Source of the DNA: an uncultured Actinomycetes bacterium
GTDB lineage: Bacteria > Actinomycetota > Actinomycetes > Nanopelagicales > Nanopelagicaceae
Assembly (NCBI GenBank): GCA_903838035.1
Contig: CAILWW010000010.1
Coordinates: forward strand, 1-64,000
Direction of reading: 5' to 3'
DNA: 64,000 nucleotides
The position numbers and the translations under genes were made by a program. Of the stretch, positions 33,439 through 43,693 are shown piece by piece. Below the pieces are notes generated by a model. The model had not been told where the DNA came from. It ran no database searches and saw nothing but the letters and a program-made list of their open reading frames with translations. How positions within the stretch are numbered: position 1 is the first letter of the stretch; the number at the start of each line of letters is the position of its first letter.

Positions 33439-35249
33439 TTCTTCAACTCCCAAATGCCGACCGCGGCCTTCTTGCTCTTTAATGAGATTTTGTCACCGAG
33501 CTGGGGTGGGCCAAATAGCGTTTGGGAAATTTCATAGCCATAAGGAGATAAATCTAACTTTATCTTTCCGCCACTTCGAGTGACGATAACCAAAATACTC
33601 TGATCTTTAGATTCGCGAAGGTAGGCGACAAAATCATTTTCGATTGCGATAAATCGAAGACCACCATTAATCAGAGCGTCGCTGTTTTTTCGTACCTTTA
33701 TAAGTGTTCGGAGTAGTTCGTAGAAGCCGGAATCCCAACCGCTGCGATCTTCCCAATTGATGGTGCGGCGAGAATCTTCTCCCCATCGACCTTCGATCCC
33801 GATTTCATCCCCAGCAAATATTGAGGGCACGCCTGGATAGGTCATGAGCAGCCCCATTCCAGCCAGATGTCGTGCGGCATCGCCACCGACCACGCTGCGC
33901 AGGCGAGCGGTGTCATGCGAATCTAAAAGCAACATACTTGCCACTAATGAGCGCCAAGCAATCTGCGCGCTAAATCCTTGCATTGCTTTGACCATCTGCT
34001 CACCGGTAAAGGATGGAATTTCTACATCCAAACCAAAGAAGCCATATTTATTATCAGGATTGGCCTTAAGCCATCCCCACACTGGACGCATGAAACCGTT
34101 GTAGTTCATCGTGCCGTGCCAGCCCAGGCCATCTAAATCGAGTGGGAAGTGGTCGGCATTTTCGGCGACTAACCAGGCATCTAGATTCTCTTCTTCCATC
34201 GCCTTGCGAATCCCGCGCATAACTTCTTGATTGAGATCTTGATCTAGATATCTGCCAGTCATGTTACCGACATCGATACGCCAGCCCGCCATGTTGTAAG
34301 GCTTGCGCAGCCAAGTTTTTACAATCGAGTTCTTTCCTTCGTAGAACAAAGTTTGCAGAGACTGTGAGGAGAAATTCAATTTAGGAAGCGAAGCCAACCC
34401 CCACCAGCCAACATATCCATGATTGGATTTATCCCAATAGAAGAAGGAACGCTCTTTTGATTTTTTATCTTTCAGCGCCTTGTTAATCCATGGGTGGCCG
34501 GCTCCACAATGGTTAGTGGTCAAATCCCCCATGATTCGAATTCCGCTCTTGGCAGCAGCTTTATTTAGCGCAAAGAGCGCCTTATCGCCGCCGAGAAGTG
34601 GATCTACGAAATCAAAGGTGGAAGCGTCATACCTATGTGTGGAACGAGCAGGGAAGAAAGGCGTGAAGTAAATTCCGTTTATACCAAGTGTGGTGAGATG
34701 ATCAAGATGGTTTTCTACACCTTCTAGATCCCCGCCAAAGAATTCAACTCCGGTGGTGGCATCTCTGCCTTTGGGAAGTTCGTCCCAGGTACGAGGGACA
34801 AATTCCGCAGGTGGCTTCTTATTGTATTTATTTGTCGTGGCGAAGCGATCGGGAAATATTTGATAGAAAACGCTGGAACGAATCCACTTTGGATATGAGG
34901 GCGTCGCCAGGATATGAAAGTCGTGGACGCTGGTGACATCAAAATCATGGAGTCCGCCGGCATTTAACCATAAGTACTTATCTCCATCAGCAAAGAGGAA
35001 TCGATATCGAACTACTGGATTTAGGACTTCAGCTTTAGCGCTCCACCAGCTTTCAGTAGCTCCATCTTTAATTTTTTTAAGTTCAAAAGTACGGGGCTCT
35101 GCATCTTGATAAATCCGAAGCATCGCTTTTTCAAAGGTGAATGTGTGCGGGACGCGGACTTTAAATTCAACGCTCTGACCTATCCGAGGTGAATCCGTCG
35201 ATAGATAGAGAGCACTTCCATCATGATGCGGAATTAAAGGCGTTGGCAC
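33435..35249 (-). CDS. GH13 alpha-glucan hydrolase (neopullulanase/cyclomaltodextrinase-like)
   Basis: 604 residues with no signal peptide, so cytoplasmic. An N-terminal beta domain (to about 125) precedes the (beta/alpha)8 barrel. GH13 motifs: IMGDLTTNHCG, GWRIDVGNMTG (nucleophile Asp), WLVAENADHF (acid Glu) and LLDSHDTARL (third Asp); a C-terminal beta domain follows. The N-terminal module is typical of the cyclomaltodextrinase group, which degrades imported maltodextrins. It starts at GTG, ten bases after malG, and is coupled to phr. Confidence 0.93.
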   Translation of the reverse strand: MPTPLIPHHDGSALYLSTDSPRIGQSVEFKVRVPHTFTFEKAMLRIYQDAEPRTFELKKIKDGATESWWSAKAEVLNPVVRYRFLFADGDKYLWLNAGGLHDFDVTSVHDFHILATPSYPKWIRSSVFYQIFPDRFATTNKYNKKPPAEFVPRTWDELPKGRDATTGVEFFGGDLEGVENHLDHLTTLGINGIYFTPFFPARSTHRYDASTFDFVDPLLGGDKALFALNKAAAKSGIRIMGDLTTNHCGAGHPWINKALKDKKSKERSFFYWDKSNHGYVGWWGLASLPKLNFSSQSLQTLFYEGKNSIVKTWLRKPYNMAGWRIDVGNMTGRYLDQDLNQEVMRGIRKAMEEENLDAWLVAENADHFPLDLDGLGWHGTMNYNGFMRPVWGWLKANPDNKYGFFGLDVEIPSFTGEQMVKAMQGFSAQIAWRSLVASMLLLDSHDTARLRSVVGGDAARHLAGMGLLMTYPGVPSIFAGDEIGIEGRWGEDSRRTINWEDRSGWDSGFYELLRTLIKVRKNSDALINGGLRFIAIENDFVAYLRESKDQSILVIVTRSGGKIKLDLSPYGYEISQTLFGPPQLGDKISLKSKKAAVGIWELKK

Positions 35250-35259
35250 GCCGGCAATA

Positions 35260-36105
35260 TTAGCCCTTCGTTGCTCCGGAAGTCAGACCGCCAATGATAA
35301 AGCGCTGGAGCGAGAGGAAGAGTATGACTAGTGGGATCGAGGCGATGAGTGAACCAGCAGCAAATGGTCCCCAGTTCTGACCAAATTGCGCACCGACAAA
35401 TTGCTGTAGACCAACCGCAACGGTACGACGATTTACATCTTGCAAGAAGAGTGAAGCGAGTACAAACTCATTAAATGTTCCAATAAATGAGAGCAGAGCT
35501 GTTACGGCAAGCACTGGTGCTGCGAGTGGAAAGAAGATGATCCAATAAACCTGAATGGTGCTGGCACCATCGATGCGAGCAGCTTCATCAAGTTCGAGTG
35601 GAATGGTGTCGATATATCCCTTGAGCAACCAAGCATTGACGCCCATAGAGCCGCCCAGATAAATCAGGAGCAGCCCACCCAAACTTCCGAGACCAATCTG
35701 CGGGAAGACGGTAAAAACTCGTTCCATCATTACATAGATCGCGGCAAGTGCGAGGAAGGAGGGAAAGACCTGTACTAAGAGCAGTGCTTGCAGTCCAAAC
35801 TTTCGACCCTTAAATCTCATACGACTAAAAGCGAAGGCGGATGCGGCTCCGACTATGACCGAGATGATTGCGTTTGCAATGGCGAGTATGAGGGTATTAC
35901 CCATCCATCTGAAATATGGAATAGAGCCGTTGTTATGAAAAAGTAGCGCGAAGTTCGCCCACGTTGGATGTGGTGGGACAAGGGTTCCTGTTGCTAATGA
36001 ACCTGTATCGGTCAGCGAGCTCTCTATAACGATATAAATCGGAAAGAGTGTGAATATGACCAGTACCCAGAGAAAGAGATGCTTTCCAAGCGACTTAATT
36101 TTCAC
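35260..36105 (-). CDS. malG: Maltose/maltodextrin ABC transporter permease, MalG type
   Basis: 281 residues with six helices. The EAA loop for ATPase contact is ELDEAARIDGASTIQVYWIIFFPLAAPVL, and the N-terminal ESSLTDTGSLATGTLVPPHPTWANFALL matches MalG. It directly follows malF (no gap). The operon contains no ATP-binding gene, so a shared ATPase elsewhere is likely. Confidence 0.93.
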   Translation of the reverse strand: MKIKSLGKHLFLWVLVIFTLFPIYIVIESSLTDTGSLATGTLVPPHPTWANFALLFHNNGSIPYFRWMGNTLILAIANAIISVIVGAASAFAFSRMRFKGRKFGLQALLLVQVFPSFLALAAIYVMMERVFTVFPQIGLGSLGGLLLIYLGGSMGVNAWLLKGYIDTIPLELDEAARIDGASTIQVYWIIFFPLAAPVLAVTALLSFIGTFNEFVLASLFLQDVNRRTVAVGLQQFVGAQFGQNWGPFAAGSLIASIPLVILFLSLQRFIIGGLTSGATKG

Positions 36106-37644
36106 TTAAATCACATCCAATACTTTGGATCGACGAAGTCCCCAAATAGATACGGATCCGACTACCGCAAAGATAACAACTGAGATGGCACAGGCAAGTC
36201 CTAGATTTTGAATATTCGATCCAAAGGCGGTCTTGTAGGTATAGGTAATCAAAATATCGGTCGACCCGGCAACTTTTCCAATAGGTGCAGGACCGCCATT
36301 GGTTAATAGATAAATAATATTGAAATTATTAAAGTTAAAAGCAAAAGAGGCGATTAATAATGGTGAGAGTATCTGGAAAATTAAAGGCAACTTAATTCTG
36401 CGCAAGACTTGAGATGGATTGGCGCCATCGAGTGCCGCCGCTTCTTCAAGTTCGGATGGAATCGATTGAAGTGCACCTGAACTAATGAGATAGAAATACG
36501 GGAAACCCAGCCAAAGATTAACCAGAATAATGATGCCTCGAGCGAGCCAGGTGTTGTTATAGAAATCGATGTTGGTGTGAAAGAGGGCGTTAAAGGCGCC
36601 GTACTGTGTGTTAAAAATACCTTTCCAGACCAAAATACTCATAAAGCTTGGGATAGCGTAAGGCAAGATCAGAACACTTCGATAGAAACGGCGGAGCGCG
36701 ATCTTTCTATTTAGCGTGATTGCGAGCAGCAGTCCGATGGCAAACATCAATGCCACGGAGAGAAAAGCGAAGAGAGTTGTCCAAATGAATATACCAATAA
36801 AAGGACCCCGAACTTCTGGATCACTTAAAAGGGCAGTGTAATTGTGTATACCGCTAAAGGATTTCCATCCCGGCTGAAGGATGCGATCGGGATGCTTGGG
36901 ATCGGCAAAATTACCGTTTCCATTATCTTTGTAGATCTCCCCGGTGCTTAGATCGGATACCTGATCTTTACCAGCATCGTAGGAGATTGATTGAGTTAAG
37001 AGTCCTGCCACATCGGCAGATTGAGGTTGGGCAAAAGTTGTTTTGGTAATTGGGAATTTGAGTCCGGAGATAATGGAGTCGGCGGCAACAACTTCTGCCT
37101 CTGTGAGCGGCGTGAAACCTGGTGCGGTGCGAGCAATTTTGTAACTATCCCGAGTAATCGAGGAATCGGATACCGGAAAGACTTTATCGGTGTTGACCAA
37201 GGTGACGCTTTGATCGGTTTGATTAGTCAGTAGGGCTGCATATTTGCCCTCAACTTTTCCGAGCACCATGTCATAGGTCGTTCCTGCTGAATCAGGAGCT
37301 AAGCCATTGCGAACTAGTTGAACGATCGCCTCTTGCTTGGTTACTTCATTTCCAGTCTTGTAATTAAAGACAGACATTTGGATGGTGTAAGCGACAGGTA
37401 CAACAACAAAGACTACGAGCAGCAGTAGACCAGGGATAAGAAATTTAAATGGGAGGGTGAACTTTGCGAAATAAACAAAGTTTGTGATGAGTAGAACAGC
37501 CGCAATTACTAATTCAAGTGAACCCGCGTGTTTGTGAAGGGCTGCGAAAAACATCGTGATGAGCAAGGCATCGATGATGGCCATAAATGCCACCTTGGCA
37601 ATCTGAGCGGGAAGCCCAGTAAAGCCAGCAAGTTTGCTAAACAC
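36106..37644 (-). CDS. malF: Maltose/maltodextrin ABC transporter permease, MalF type
   Basis: About 510 residues: three or so N-terminal helices, a large external loop (about 80-260) that in MalF contacts the binding protein, then five helices with the EAA loop ELEEAAALDGANPSQVLRRIKLPLIF. The start is uncertain: a GTG at 37665 lies inside a strong hairpin, so the GTG at 37644 is preferred; an ATG at 37584 has a good AAGGTGG five bases upstream and is a third choice. Confidence 0.85.
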   Translation of the reverse strand: MFSKLAGFTGLPAQIAKVAFMAIIDALLITMFFAALHKHAGSLELVIAAVLLITNFVYFAKFTLPFKFLIPGLLLLVVFVVVPVAYTIQMSVFNYKTGNEVTKQEAIVQLVRNGLAPDSAGTTYDMVLGKVEGKYAALLTNQTDQSVTLVNTDKVFPVSDSSITRDSYKIARTAPGFTPLTEAEVVAADSIISGLKFPITKTTFAQPQSADVAGLLTQSISYDAGKDQVSDLSTGEIYKDNGNGNFADPKHPDRILQPGWKSFSGIHNYTALLSDPEVRGPFIGIFIWTTLFAFLSVALMFAIGLLLAITLNRKIALRRFYRSVLILPYAIPSFMSILVWKGIFNTQYGAFNALFHTNIDFYNNTWLARGIIILVNLWLGFPYFYLISSGALQSIPSELEEAAALDGANPSQVLRRIKLPLIFQILSPLLIASFAFNFNNFNIIYLLTNGGPAPIGKVAGSTDILITYTYKTAFGSNIQNLGLACAISVVIFAVVGSVSIWGLRRSKVLDVI

Positions 37645-37650
37645 CTGTAA

Positions 37651-37688
37651 ATAGTACTGGCGCACCCAGTGGGTGCGCCAGTGACTAT
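37651..37688 (-). other. Strong hairpin between binding-protein and permease genes
   Basis: ACTGGCGCACCC and GGGTGCGCCAGT form a perfect 12-base stem with a three-base loop (37656-37682), extendable by five A/T-rich pairs with one bulge. It lies 20 bases after the binding-protein stop. No T-run follows. A stem here commonly protects the upstream mRNA for the binding protein while letting less permease be made; that role is inferred. Confidence 0.7.
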
Positions 37689-37708
37689 TACTGCTTAGCT
37701 TTCAAGAA

Positions 37709-38953
37709 TTACAAGTTGGCTGAGCCATCCTTGAAGTTCTTGTTGATGATTGCAGCTGCAGCATCAAGTGTTGCGCTGACATCCTTACCCTTTACGAAGA
37801 TATCGGTGTAAGCAGCGGCAATGGTGTCGTACCAGTTTGTGCCGCCAGCCTTATCGTCGAGAAGTGGGCTGATTTGTGCCATTCCAGTTGATCCAGCCTT
37901 GGTGATACCAAGAGTATTTGGGTCTGTAACGAGTGGAATTGCATTGATATTTGCTGGTGGACGCTTTGAAGCCTTGTACATGGCAACTTGTCCATCAACG
38001 CTACCGAGGTAGTTCATAACAACCTTTTGCGCACCAAGTGCGACACCGTGTTGTGCAGCAAATGATGTTACGTAAGCTCCTGAGTAGTTAACCCACTGAG
38101 CTCCGTTTGTTGTTGCGGTTGAACCAGGTACGGAAGAGATTGAGTACTTGATTCCAGCCTTGGTGAAGCCATCAAGGTTCCATGCACCGGTGATAGCAAA
38201 AGGAATCTTTCCGGCCTTGAATGCATCGCCGCAGTTATCCCATTGGAAGAATCCGTTGGACTTGCCTGATGAATCAAGTAGGTAGGTCTTGATGTTGCTC
38301 TTGAATGATGTTGAGTTGAAGAGAGTTGAAGATGCATCGATTGATGAACCCTTAACCTTCCAAGCGCCGCCACCAAATGCAGTGATGATGCCTTGAGTTC
38401 CCCATGTTCCGTCAACAGCACAAACGCCGCCGGTTAGGCCCTTTGCACTCTTATTAGCCAAGTACCAAGCAACCGCATCCTTCATTGTTGCTGGAACTCC
38501 TGCTGTGTAGAGGCCGGTGTTGGTGATGAAACCAGTGGTATCTAGATCTGTTGGCATTCCGTAAGCCTTGCCGCGGTATGACATTGCAGAGATAGCAGCA
38601 CCTGGGATTTGTGACTTAACAATGGCACCGAAAGGAAGTGAAACGATCTTTCCTGATGCTGCGCCTTGTGTTGCAATAGATGCTGGACCGGTCATGATGT
38701 CAGGTCCGCCAGCAGCGGTTGCCTTATCCCACGCGCTTTGAAGAGCATCGAGCGCTGAGTAGAACTTAACTGAGATTACATATCCTGGAGCGATGGTTGT
38801 ATTTCCATCGAGCAGGGTCTTGAGCTGTGGACCGCGATCATTGTCGGCCCAGACGAGAATTGTCTTTGGCGCTGCATGTGCACTTGGAACAAGTGCGGCA
38901 GAGATAGCCAAAGCGGACGCGGCGATAATGCCTACGATTCCTTTGCGCTTCAT
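37709..38953 (-). CDS. malE: Maltose/maltodextrin ABC transporter substrate-binding protein
   Basis: 414 residues. A type I signal peptide ends near LVPSAHA-A; there is no lipobox cysteine. The mature part is a two-lobe binding protein of the extracellular solute-binding family 1 (KTILVWADNDRGPQLKTLL, GGPDIMTGPASIATQGAASGKIV, FAITGAWNLDGFTKAGI). GGAGGAA lies five bases before the ATG. First gene of the malE-malF-malG-amylase-phr operon. Confidence 0.9.
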   Translation of the reverse strand: MKRKGIVGIIAASALAISAALVPSAHAAPKTILVWADNDRGPQLKTLLDGNTTIAPGYVISVKFYSALDALQSAWDKATAAGGPDIMTGPASIATQGAASGKIVSLPFGAIVKSQIPGAAISAMSYRGKAYGMPTDLDTTGFITNTGLYTAGVPATMKDAVAWYLANKSAKGLTGGVCAVDGTWGTQGIITAFGGGAWKVKGSSIDASSTLFNSTSFKSNIKTYLLDSSGKSNGFFQWDNCGDAFKAGKIPFAITGAWNLDGFTKAGIKYSISSVPGSTATTNGAQWVNYSGAYVTSFAAQHGVALGAQKVVMNYLGSVDGQVAMYKASKRPPANINAIPLVTDPNTLGITKAGSTGMAQISPLLDDKAGGTNWYDTIAAAYTDIFVKGKDVSATLDAAAAIINKNFKDGSANL

Positions 38954-39012
38954 GTATTTCCTCCATTTAAACGTCGCACGAGGGATGCGAACATCTAATT
39001 AAACCGTAGTTC

Positions 39013-39040
39013 TAGGAGGTTTCCTACTCGTGGGTAGGAA
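39013..39040. promoter_or_regulatory. Overlapping inverted repeats upstream of malE (putative operator)
   Basis: Three half-sites follow in series: TAGGA (39013-39017), TCCTA (39022-39026) and TAGGA (39035-39039). The outer pair forms TTCCTAC-TCGTGG-GTAGGAA. They lie about 60-90 bases upstream of the malE ATG, near or above its likely -35 region. A regulator site for the maltose operon is the simplest reading; no adjacent regulator gene was found. Confidence 0.4.
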
Positions 39041-39098
39041 TGACACGGGTAAATTGAGTAAATTCTGTGATTGTTATCAAACCGTAATCATATGAGAG

Positions 39099-40211
39099 TT
39101 AGTTGTGAAGTGCGTACACGCTCTCATCCCAGCCCTTAACTTCAGAGACCTTGCGAGGGGCATGGCCAACGTAGCGAGAGGATGGACGAATAATGCGACC
39201 GGTCTTCTTCTGCTCGAGGATATGAGCCGACCAACCCGCAGTGCGCGCAGCTGTGAACATCGATGTAAAGAGATGCGCTGGAATCTCGGCGAAATCAAGG
39301 ACGATTGCCGCCCAGAATTCCACGTTAGTTTCTAGAACGCGATCTGGATAGCGCTCGTGAAGTTCAGCAAGGGCCGCCTGCTCAAGCGCTACTGCTACTT
39401 CATAACGTGGTGAACCCAGTTCTTGTGCAATTCGACGAAGTGTGCGAGCGCGTGGATCTTCTGCGCGATAAACGCGGTGACCAAAGCCCATCAAACGTTC
39501 GCCGCGATCCATAATTCCCTTAACGTAGGCAACTGGATCGCCTGACTTTTCGACATCTTCAATCATAGAAAGTACGCGTGCTGGAGCACCACCGTGAAGT
39601 GGGCCAGACATTGCACCAATCGCACCTGAAATAGAGGCCGCGACATCTGCACCAGTTGAAGCGATAACTCGAGAGGTAAATGTGGAGGCGTTCATTCCGT
39701 GTTCTGCGGCTGATACAAAGTAAGCATCGACTGCGCGCACATGCTTTGGATCAGGCTCACCGCGCCAACGAATCATCATGCGCTCTACAGCGGTATCGGC
39801 CTTATCAATTTCAGATTGTGGAACGGTAGGTGCGGTACCGCGCGCAGCTTGTGCAACGTATGAAAGAACCATGACTGAGACGCGAGCAAGTTGATTGCGA
39901 GCTTCTTCATCGGAGGTATCGAGAAGTGGCTTTAAGCCCCAAGCTGGTGCCAGCATTGCAATTGCTGATTGAACATCTACGCGAACATCTCCGGAGTGAA
40001 CTGGGATTGGAAATGGTTCGGCTGGTGGAAGGCCCGGGTTGAACTCATCATCAACGAGCAAGCCCCAAACATTTCCAAAGGAGACGCGACCTACGAGATC
40101 TTCGATATCAACGCCACGGTAGCGAAGGGCGCTGCCTTCTTTATCCGGCTCTGCAATTGTTGATTCAAAAGCAATAACGCCTTCTAGTCCTGGTTTGAAA
40201 TCATCGGCCAC
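39099..40211 (-). CDS. gltA: Citrate synthase
   Basis: 370 residues, the short type II-like bacterial form. Conserved HGMNASTFTSRVIAST, SGAIGAMSGPLHGGAPARVL (catalytic His) and RLMGFGHRVYRAEDPRA are present; the C-terminal catalytic Asp lies in VEFWAAIVLDFAEIP. Start is GTG at 40211 with AAGGAG six bases upstream. It may be a 2-methylcitrate synthase variant, but no prp genes are near. Confidence 0.95.
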   Translation of the reverse strand: MADDFKPGLEGVIAFESTIAEPDKEGSALRYRGVDIEDLVGRVSFGNVWGLLVDDEFNPGLPPAEPFPIPVHSGDVRVDVQSAIAMLAPAWGLKPLLDTSDEEARNQLARVSVMVLSYVAQAARGTAPTVPQSEIDKADTAVERMMIRWRGEPDPKHVRAVDAYFVSAAEHGMNASTFTSRVIASTGADVAASISGAIGAMSGPLHGGAPARVLSMIEDVEKSGDPVAYVKGIMDRGERLMGFGHRVYRAEDPRARTLRRIAQELGSPRYEVAVALEQAALAELHERYPDRVLETNVEFWAAIVLDFAEIPAHLFTSMFTAARTAGWSAHILEQKKTGRIIRPSSRYVGHAPRKVSEVKGWDESVYALHN

Positions 40212-40362
40212 GAGTTACTCCTTCTAGCGCCTGCTGATGCCGGCTTCTACTGGTCATATTCTCTTACGCTTGCGCCCGCCAAACAAAATTAGAAGCTAAC
40301 TCGTTACGCGTAGCGAAAGTGACCTCCAATACATGAGCGCCCCATTTCTGCTCGCGCTGTCG

Positions 40363-40368
40363 TACAGT
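40363..40368 (+). promoter_or_regulatory. -10 hexamer for leaderless pdxH
   Basis: TACAGT, exactly six bases before the ATG at 40375. It decides against the earlier in-frame start at 40333. Confidence 0.6.
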
Positions 40369-40374
40369 GAAGGC

Positions 40375-41049
40375 ATGAGCCAGGAGCAGCCTCGACTTAC
40401 CAAAGAGATCATCCGCGAAATGCGCCGCAGCTACGGGCAGGCCGGCCTTGCCGAAAGCGCTGCACCAATGAATCCCGTTGAACTCTTCCACTCGTGGCTC
40501 GCGCAGGCCGCCGCAAATGAATACATCGTCGAACCAAATGCCATGGTCATCTCCACCGTCAGCGATGGGGCGCCAGTATCTCGCTCGGTGTTGCTTAAAG
40601 ATTTCTCCGATGCCGGATTCACATTCTTCACCAACTATGAATCTCGCAAGGCTCAAGCACTTGAAGAGAACTCGCAGATCGCGCTGCTCTTCCCTTGGTA
40701 TGCAATGGAGCGACAGGTTTCAATTCTCGGAGTCGCAAAAAAAGTGAGCCGCGAAATTAGCGCTGAATATTTTGCAACCAGACCATGGGGCAGCCAAATT
40801 GGTGCGTGGGCCAGCTCCCAATCTCGCCCAGCTGGCTCTCGGGAGGAATTGGAGAGTAAGTACAACGAATATGCTCTTAAGTATCCCGAAGGTAGCCTCG
40901 TTCCACTTCCTGATCATTGGGGTGGCTATCTCGTTGAAGCAACCAGCATTGAATTCTGGCAAGGTCGCCACTCCAGACTTCATGACCGTTTGATATACAC
41001 CAGAGCAACGCCGGCCGTAAGTGATTGGTCTCGAAGCCGTCTATTCCCA

Positions 41050-41052
<3 letters not shown>
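40375..41052 (+). CDS. pdxH: Pyridoxamine 5'-phosphate oxidase
   Basis: FMN enzyme that makes pyridoxal 5'-phosphate. 225 residues beginning MSQEQPRLTKEIIREMRRSY. Motifs: NAMVISTVSDGAPVSRSVLLKDF, FFTNYESRKAQAL (FMN binding), FPWYAMERQVSILG, and the C-terminal GRHSRLHDRLIYTR and WSRSRLFP that close the active site. PLP is also the cofactor of SerC directly downstream and of the decarboxylase at 47106. Confidence 0.97.
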
Positions 41053-42183
<1,131 letters not shown>

Positions 42184-42223
42184 AAGAACTTTAACTCTCG
42201 CCGTACTTGTAGGCGTAACTTTG

Positions 42224-43480
42224 TTAATACTTCTCTCCAGGCGCTAGAACATCTGCCACCAAAATACTTGCAGGCGGCTTTAATTTCCCACGCAGAAGCA
42301 GATAAATAATAGAAATTGAGATGATGGTTACTCCGCCGCAGAGACCAATCATTTGACGAGTTCCAATCGCAGTTGCTAGCCAGCCGATTAAGGGCGATCC
42401 CACAGGAGTACCACCTAAGAAGATGGTGAGATAGATGCCCATCACGCGACCACGAATTGCCGGATCAGTACGCACCTGAACATAGGAGTTGGCTGCAATC
42501 ATCGTGGTTAAGCCGAGTGCACCAGCAATTGGAAGAGTCAGCGCGTAAGTGAAATAGCTTGGAGCCAGAGCGGAGAGCGCGACGCTCGCGCCAAAGATGG
42601 TGGCAAAGAAGATAATAAATCGGGGACTGCGCTTTGCATCGAGCTTGGCAGAGAGCAACGCTCCTGAAAGCGAGCCAACCGCAACTACGCTACCCAAACT
42701 TCCATAAGAGGCTGCACCTTTGTGAAACTCTGAGGTCGCCATCAGCGCGGTAAATATTTGGAAATTAAGTCCGAAGGTGGCGGCGAAGAAGACGGTCGCC
42801 ATGACGGCAAAGATATCCGGACGGGCCTTCACATATTGCCAGGCTTCCCGAATCTTGGCCCGCTCTTGTGGCGCAGCTTCGATGTGGAGCTGATCCTCAT
42901 CAATGAAATATAAGGCGATAATCACAAATAGATATGAGGCGGCATTGATGAGAAATGAGGGACCGGTTCCAAACCAAGCAATTAATAATCCCGAGAGACC
43001 TGGGCCGATTAGCCTGCCAGCGTTGAAATTAGCCGAGTTGAGCGAAACCGCATTTGCTAAATCACTCTTGCCCACCATCTCGGATGTAAATGATTGGCGG
43101 ATAGGCGCATCAATTGCAGTAAATAACCCCAGCGCAAAAGCTAAGAGATAGACATGCCAGATTGCCACATGATGAGTAGTCACCAAAATTCCAAGAATTG
43201 CCGCAACTACTCCGCCGCCAAGATTTGTTATATAAAGAAGAGTTCTCTTATTAAATCGATCTGCCAGTCTGCCGCCATACAAACTAAAGAGCAGAGAAGG
43301 AAGAAATTGCAGTCCGGTTACTAAACCGAGATCTCGCCCACTATGAGTGAGTTGTAATACCAGCCAATCTTGCGCAACTCGCTGGGTCCACGTTCCGATA
43401 TTGGATGCGGCATTTGCTGGATAGAGAATACGAAAATTTCTATGTCTGAAGGAGCGAAGCGAGCCCTCAGGATTAATCAT
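42224..43480 (-). CDS. MFS transporter (EntS/MFS_3 type)
   Basis: 418 residues with twelve helices. The N-terminal RHRNFRILYPANAASNIGTWTQRVAQDWLVLQLT and GRLADRFNKRTLLY loop are typical of this drug/siderophore exporter-like family. Substrate unknown. Convergent with serC (40-base gap) and divergent from the DUF2530 gene. TATTCT lies seven bases before the ATG. Confidence 0.92.
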   Translation of the reverse strand: MINPEGSLRSFRHRNFRILYPANAASNIGTWTQRVAQDWLVLQLTHSGRDLGLVTGLQFLPSLLFSLYGGRLADRFNKRTLLYITNLGGGVVAAILGILVTTHHVAIWHVYLLAFALGLFTAIDAPIRQSFTSEMVGKSDLANAVSLNSANFNAGRLIGPGLSGLLIAWFGTGPSFLINAASYLFVIIALYFIDEDQLHIEAAPQERAKIREAWQYVKARPDIFAVMATVFFAATFGLNFQIFTALMATSEFHKGAASYGSLGSVVAVGSLSGALLSAKLDAKRSPRFIIFFATIFGASVALSALAPSYFTYALTLPIAGALGLTTMIAANSYVQVRTDPAIRGRVMGIYLTIFLGGTPVGSPLIGWLATAIGTRQMIGLCGGVTIISISIIYLLLRGKLKPPASILVADVLAPGEKY

Positions 43481-43487
43481 GCTTTGA

Positions 43488-43504
43488 AGAATACTCGTTA
43501 TGCT
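43488..43504. promoter_or_regulatory. Overlapping divergent -10 hexamers (MFS and DUF2530 genes)
   Basis: Minus-strand TATTCT (43493-43488) serves the MFS gene; plus-strand TATGCT (43499-43504), six bases before the ATG at 43511, serves the DUF2530 gene. Only 30 bases separate the two start codons. Confidence 0.5.
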
Positions 43505-43510
43505 TGCGAT

Positions 43511-43693
43511 ATGAGATTGTTCGGCAACGTATCAGTGATCATCGCTGGAACTGTGATGTGGCTCATTGCTCTGGTAATTGCTCTTGCAATTAATGCCCGC
43601 AGCAATGCCATATGGATCTGCATCGTCGGTGCTTTGCTTGGCCTAGTAGGCCTTCGTTACACAATTCGCAGAGCGAGAAGAGAGCAGATTTAG
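43511..43693 (+). CDS. DUF2530-like small membrane protein
   Basis: 60 residues from the ATG at 43511: two membrane helices (VSVIIAGTVMWLIALVIALAI and IWICIVGALLGLVGLRYTI) and a basic tail RRARREQI. This matches the actinobacterial DUF2530 pattern in size and topology. The neighbourhood (MFS transporter, cold-shock protein, DUF3027) also fits that family. Overlaps the stop of the convergent cold-shock gene by four bases. Function unknown. Confidence 0.75.
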   Translation: MRLFGNVSVIIAGTVMWLIALVIALAINARSNAIWICIVGALLGLVGLRYTIRRARREQI

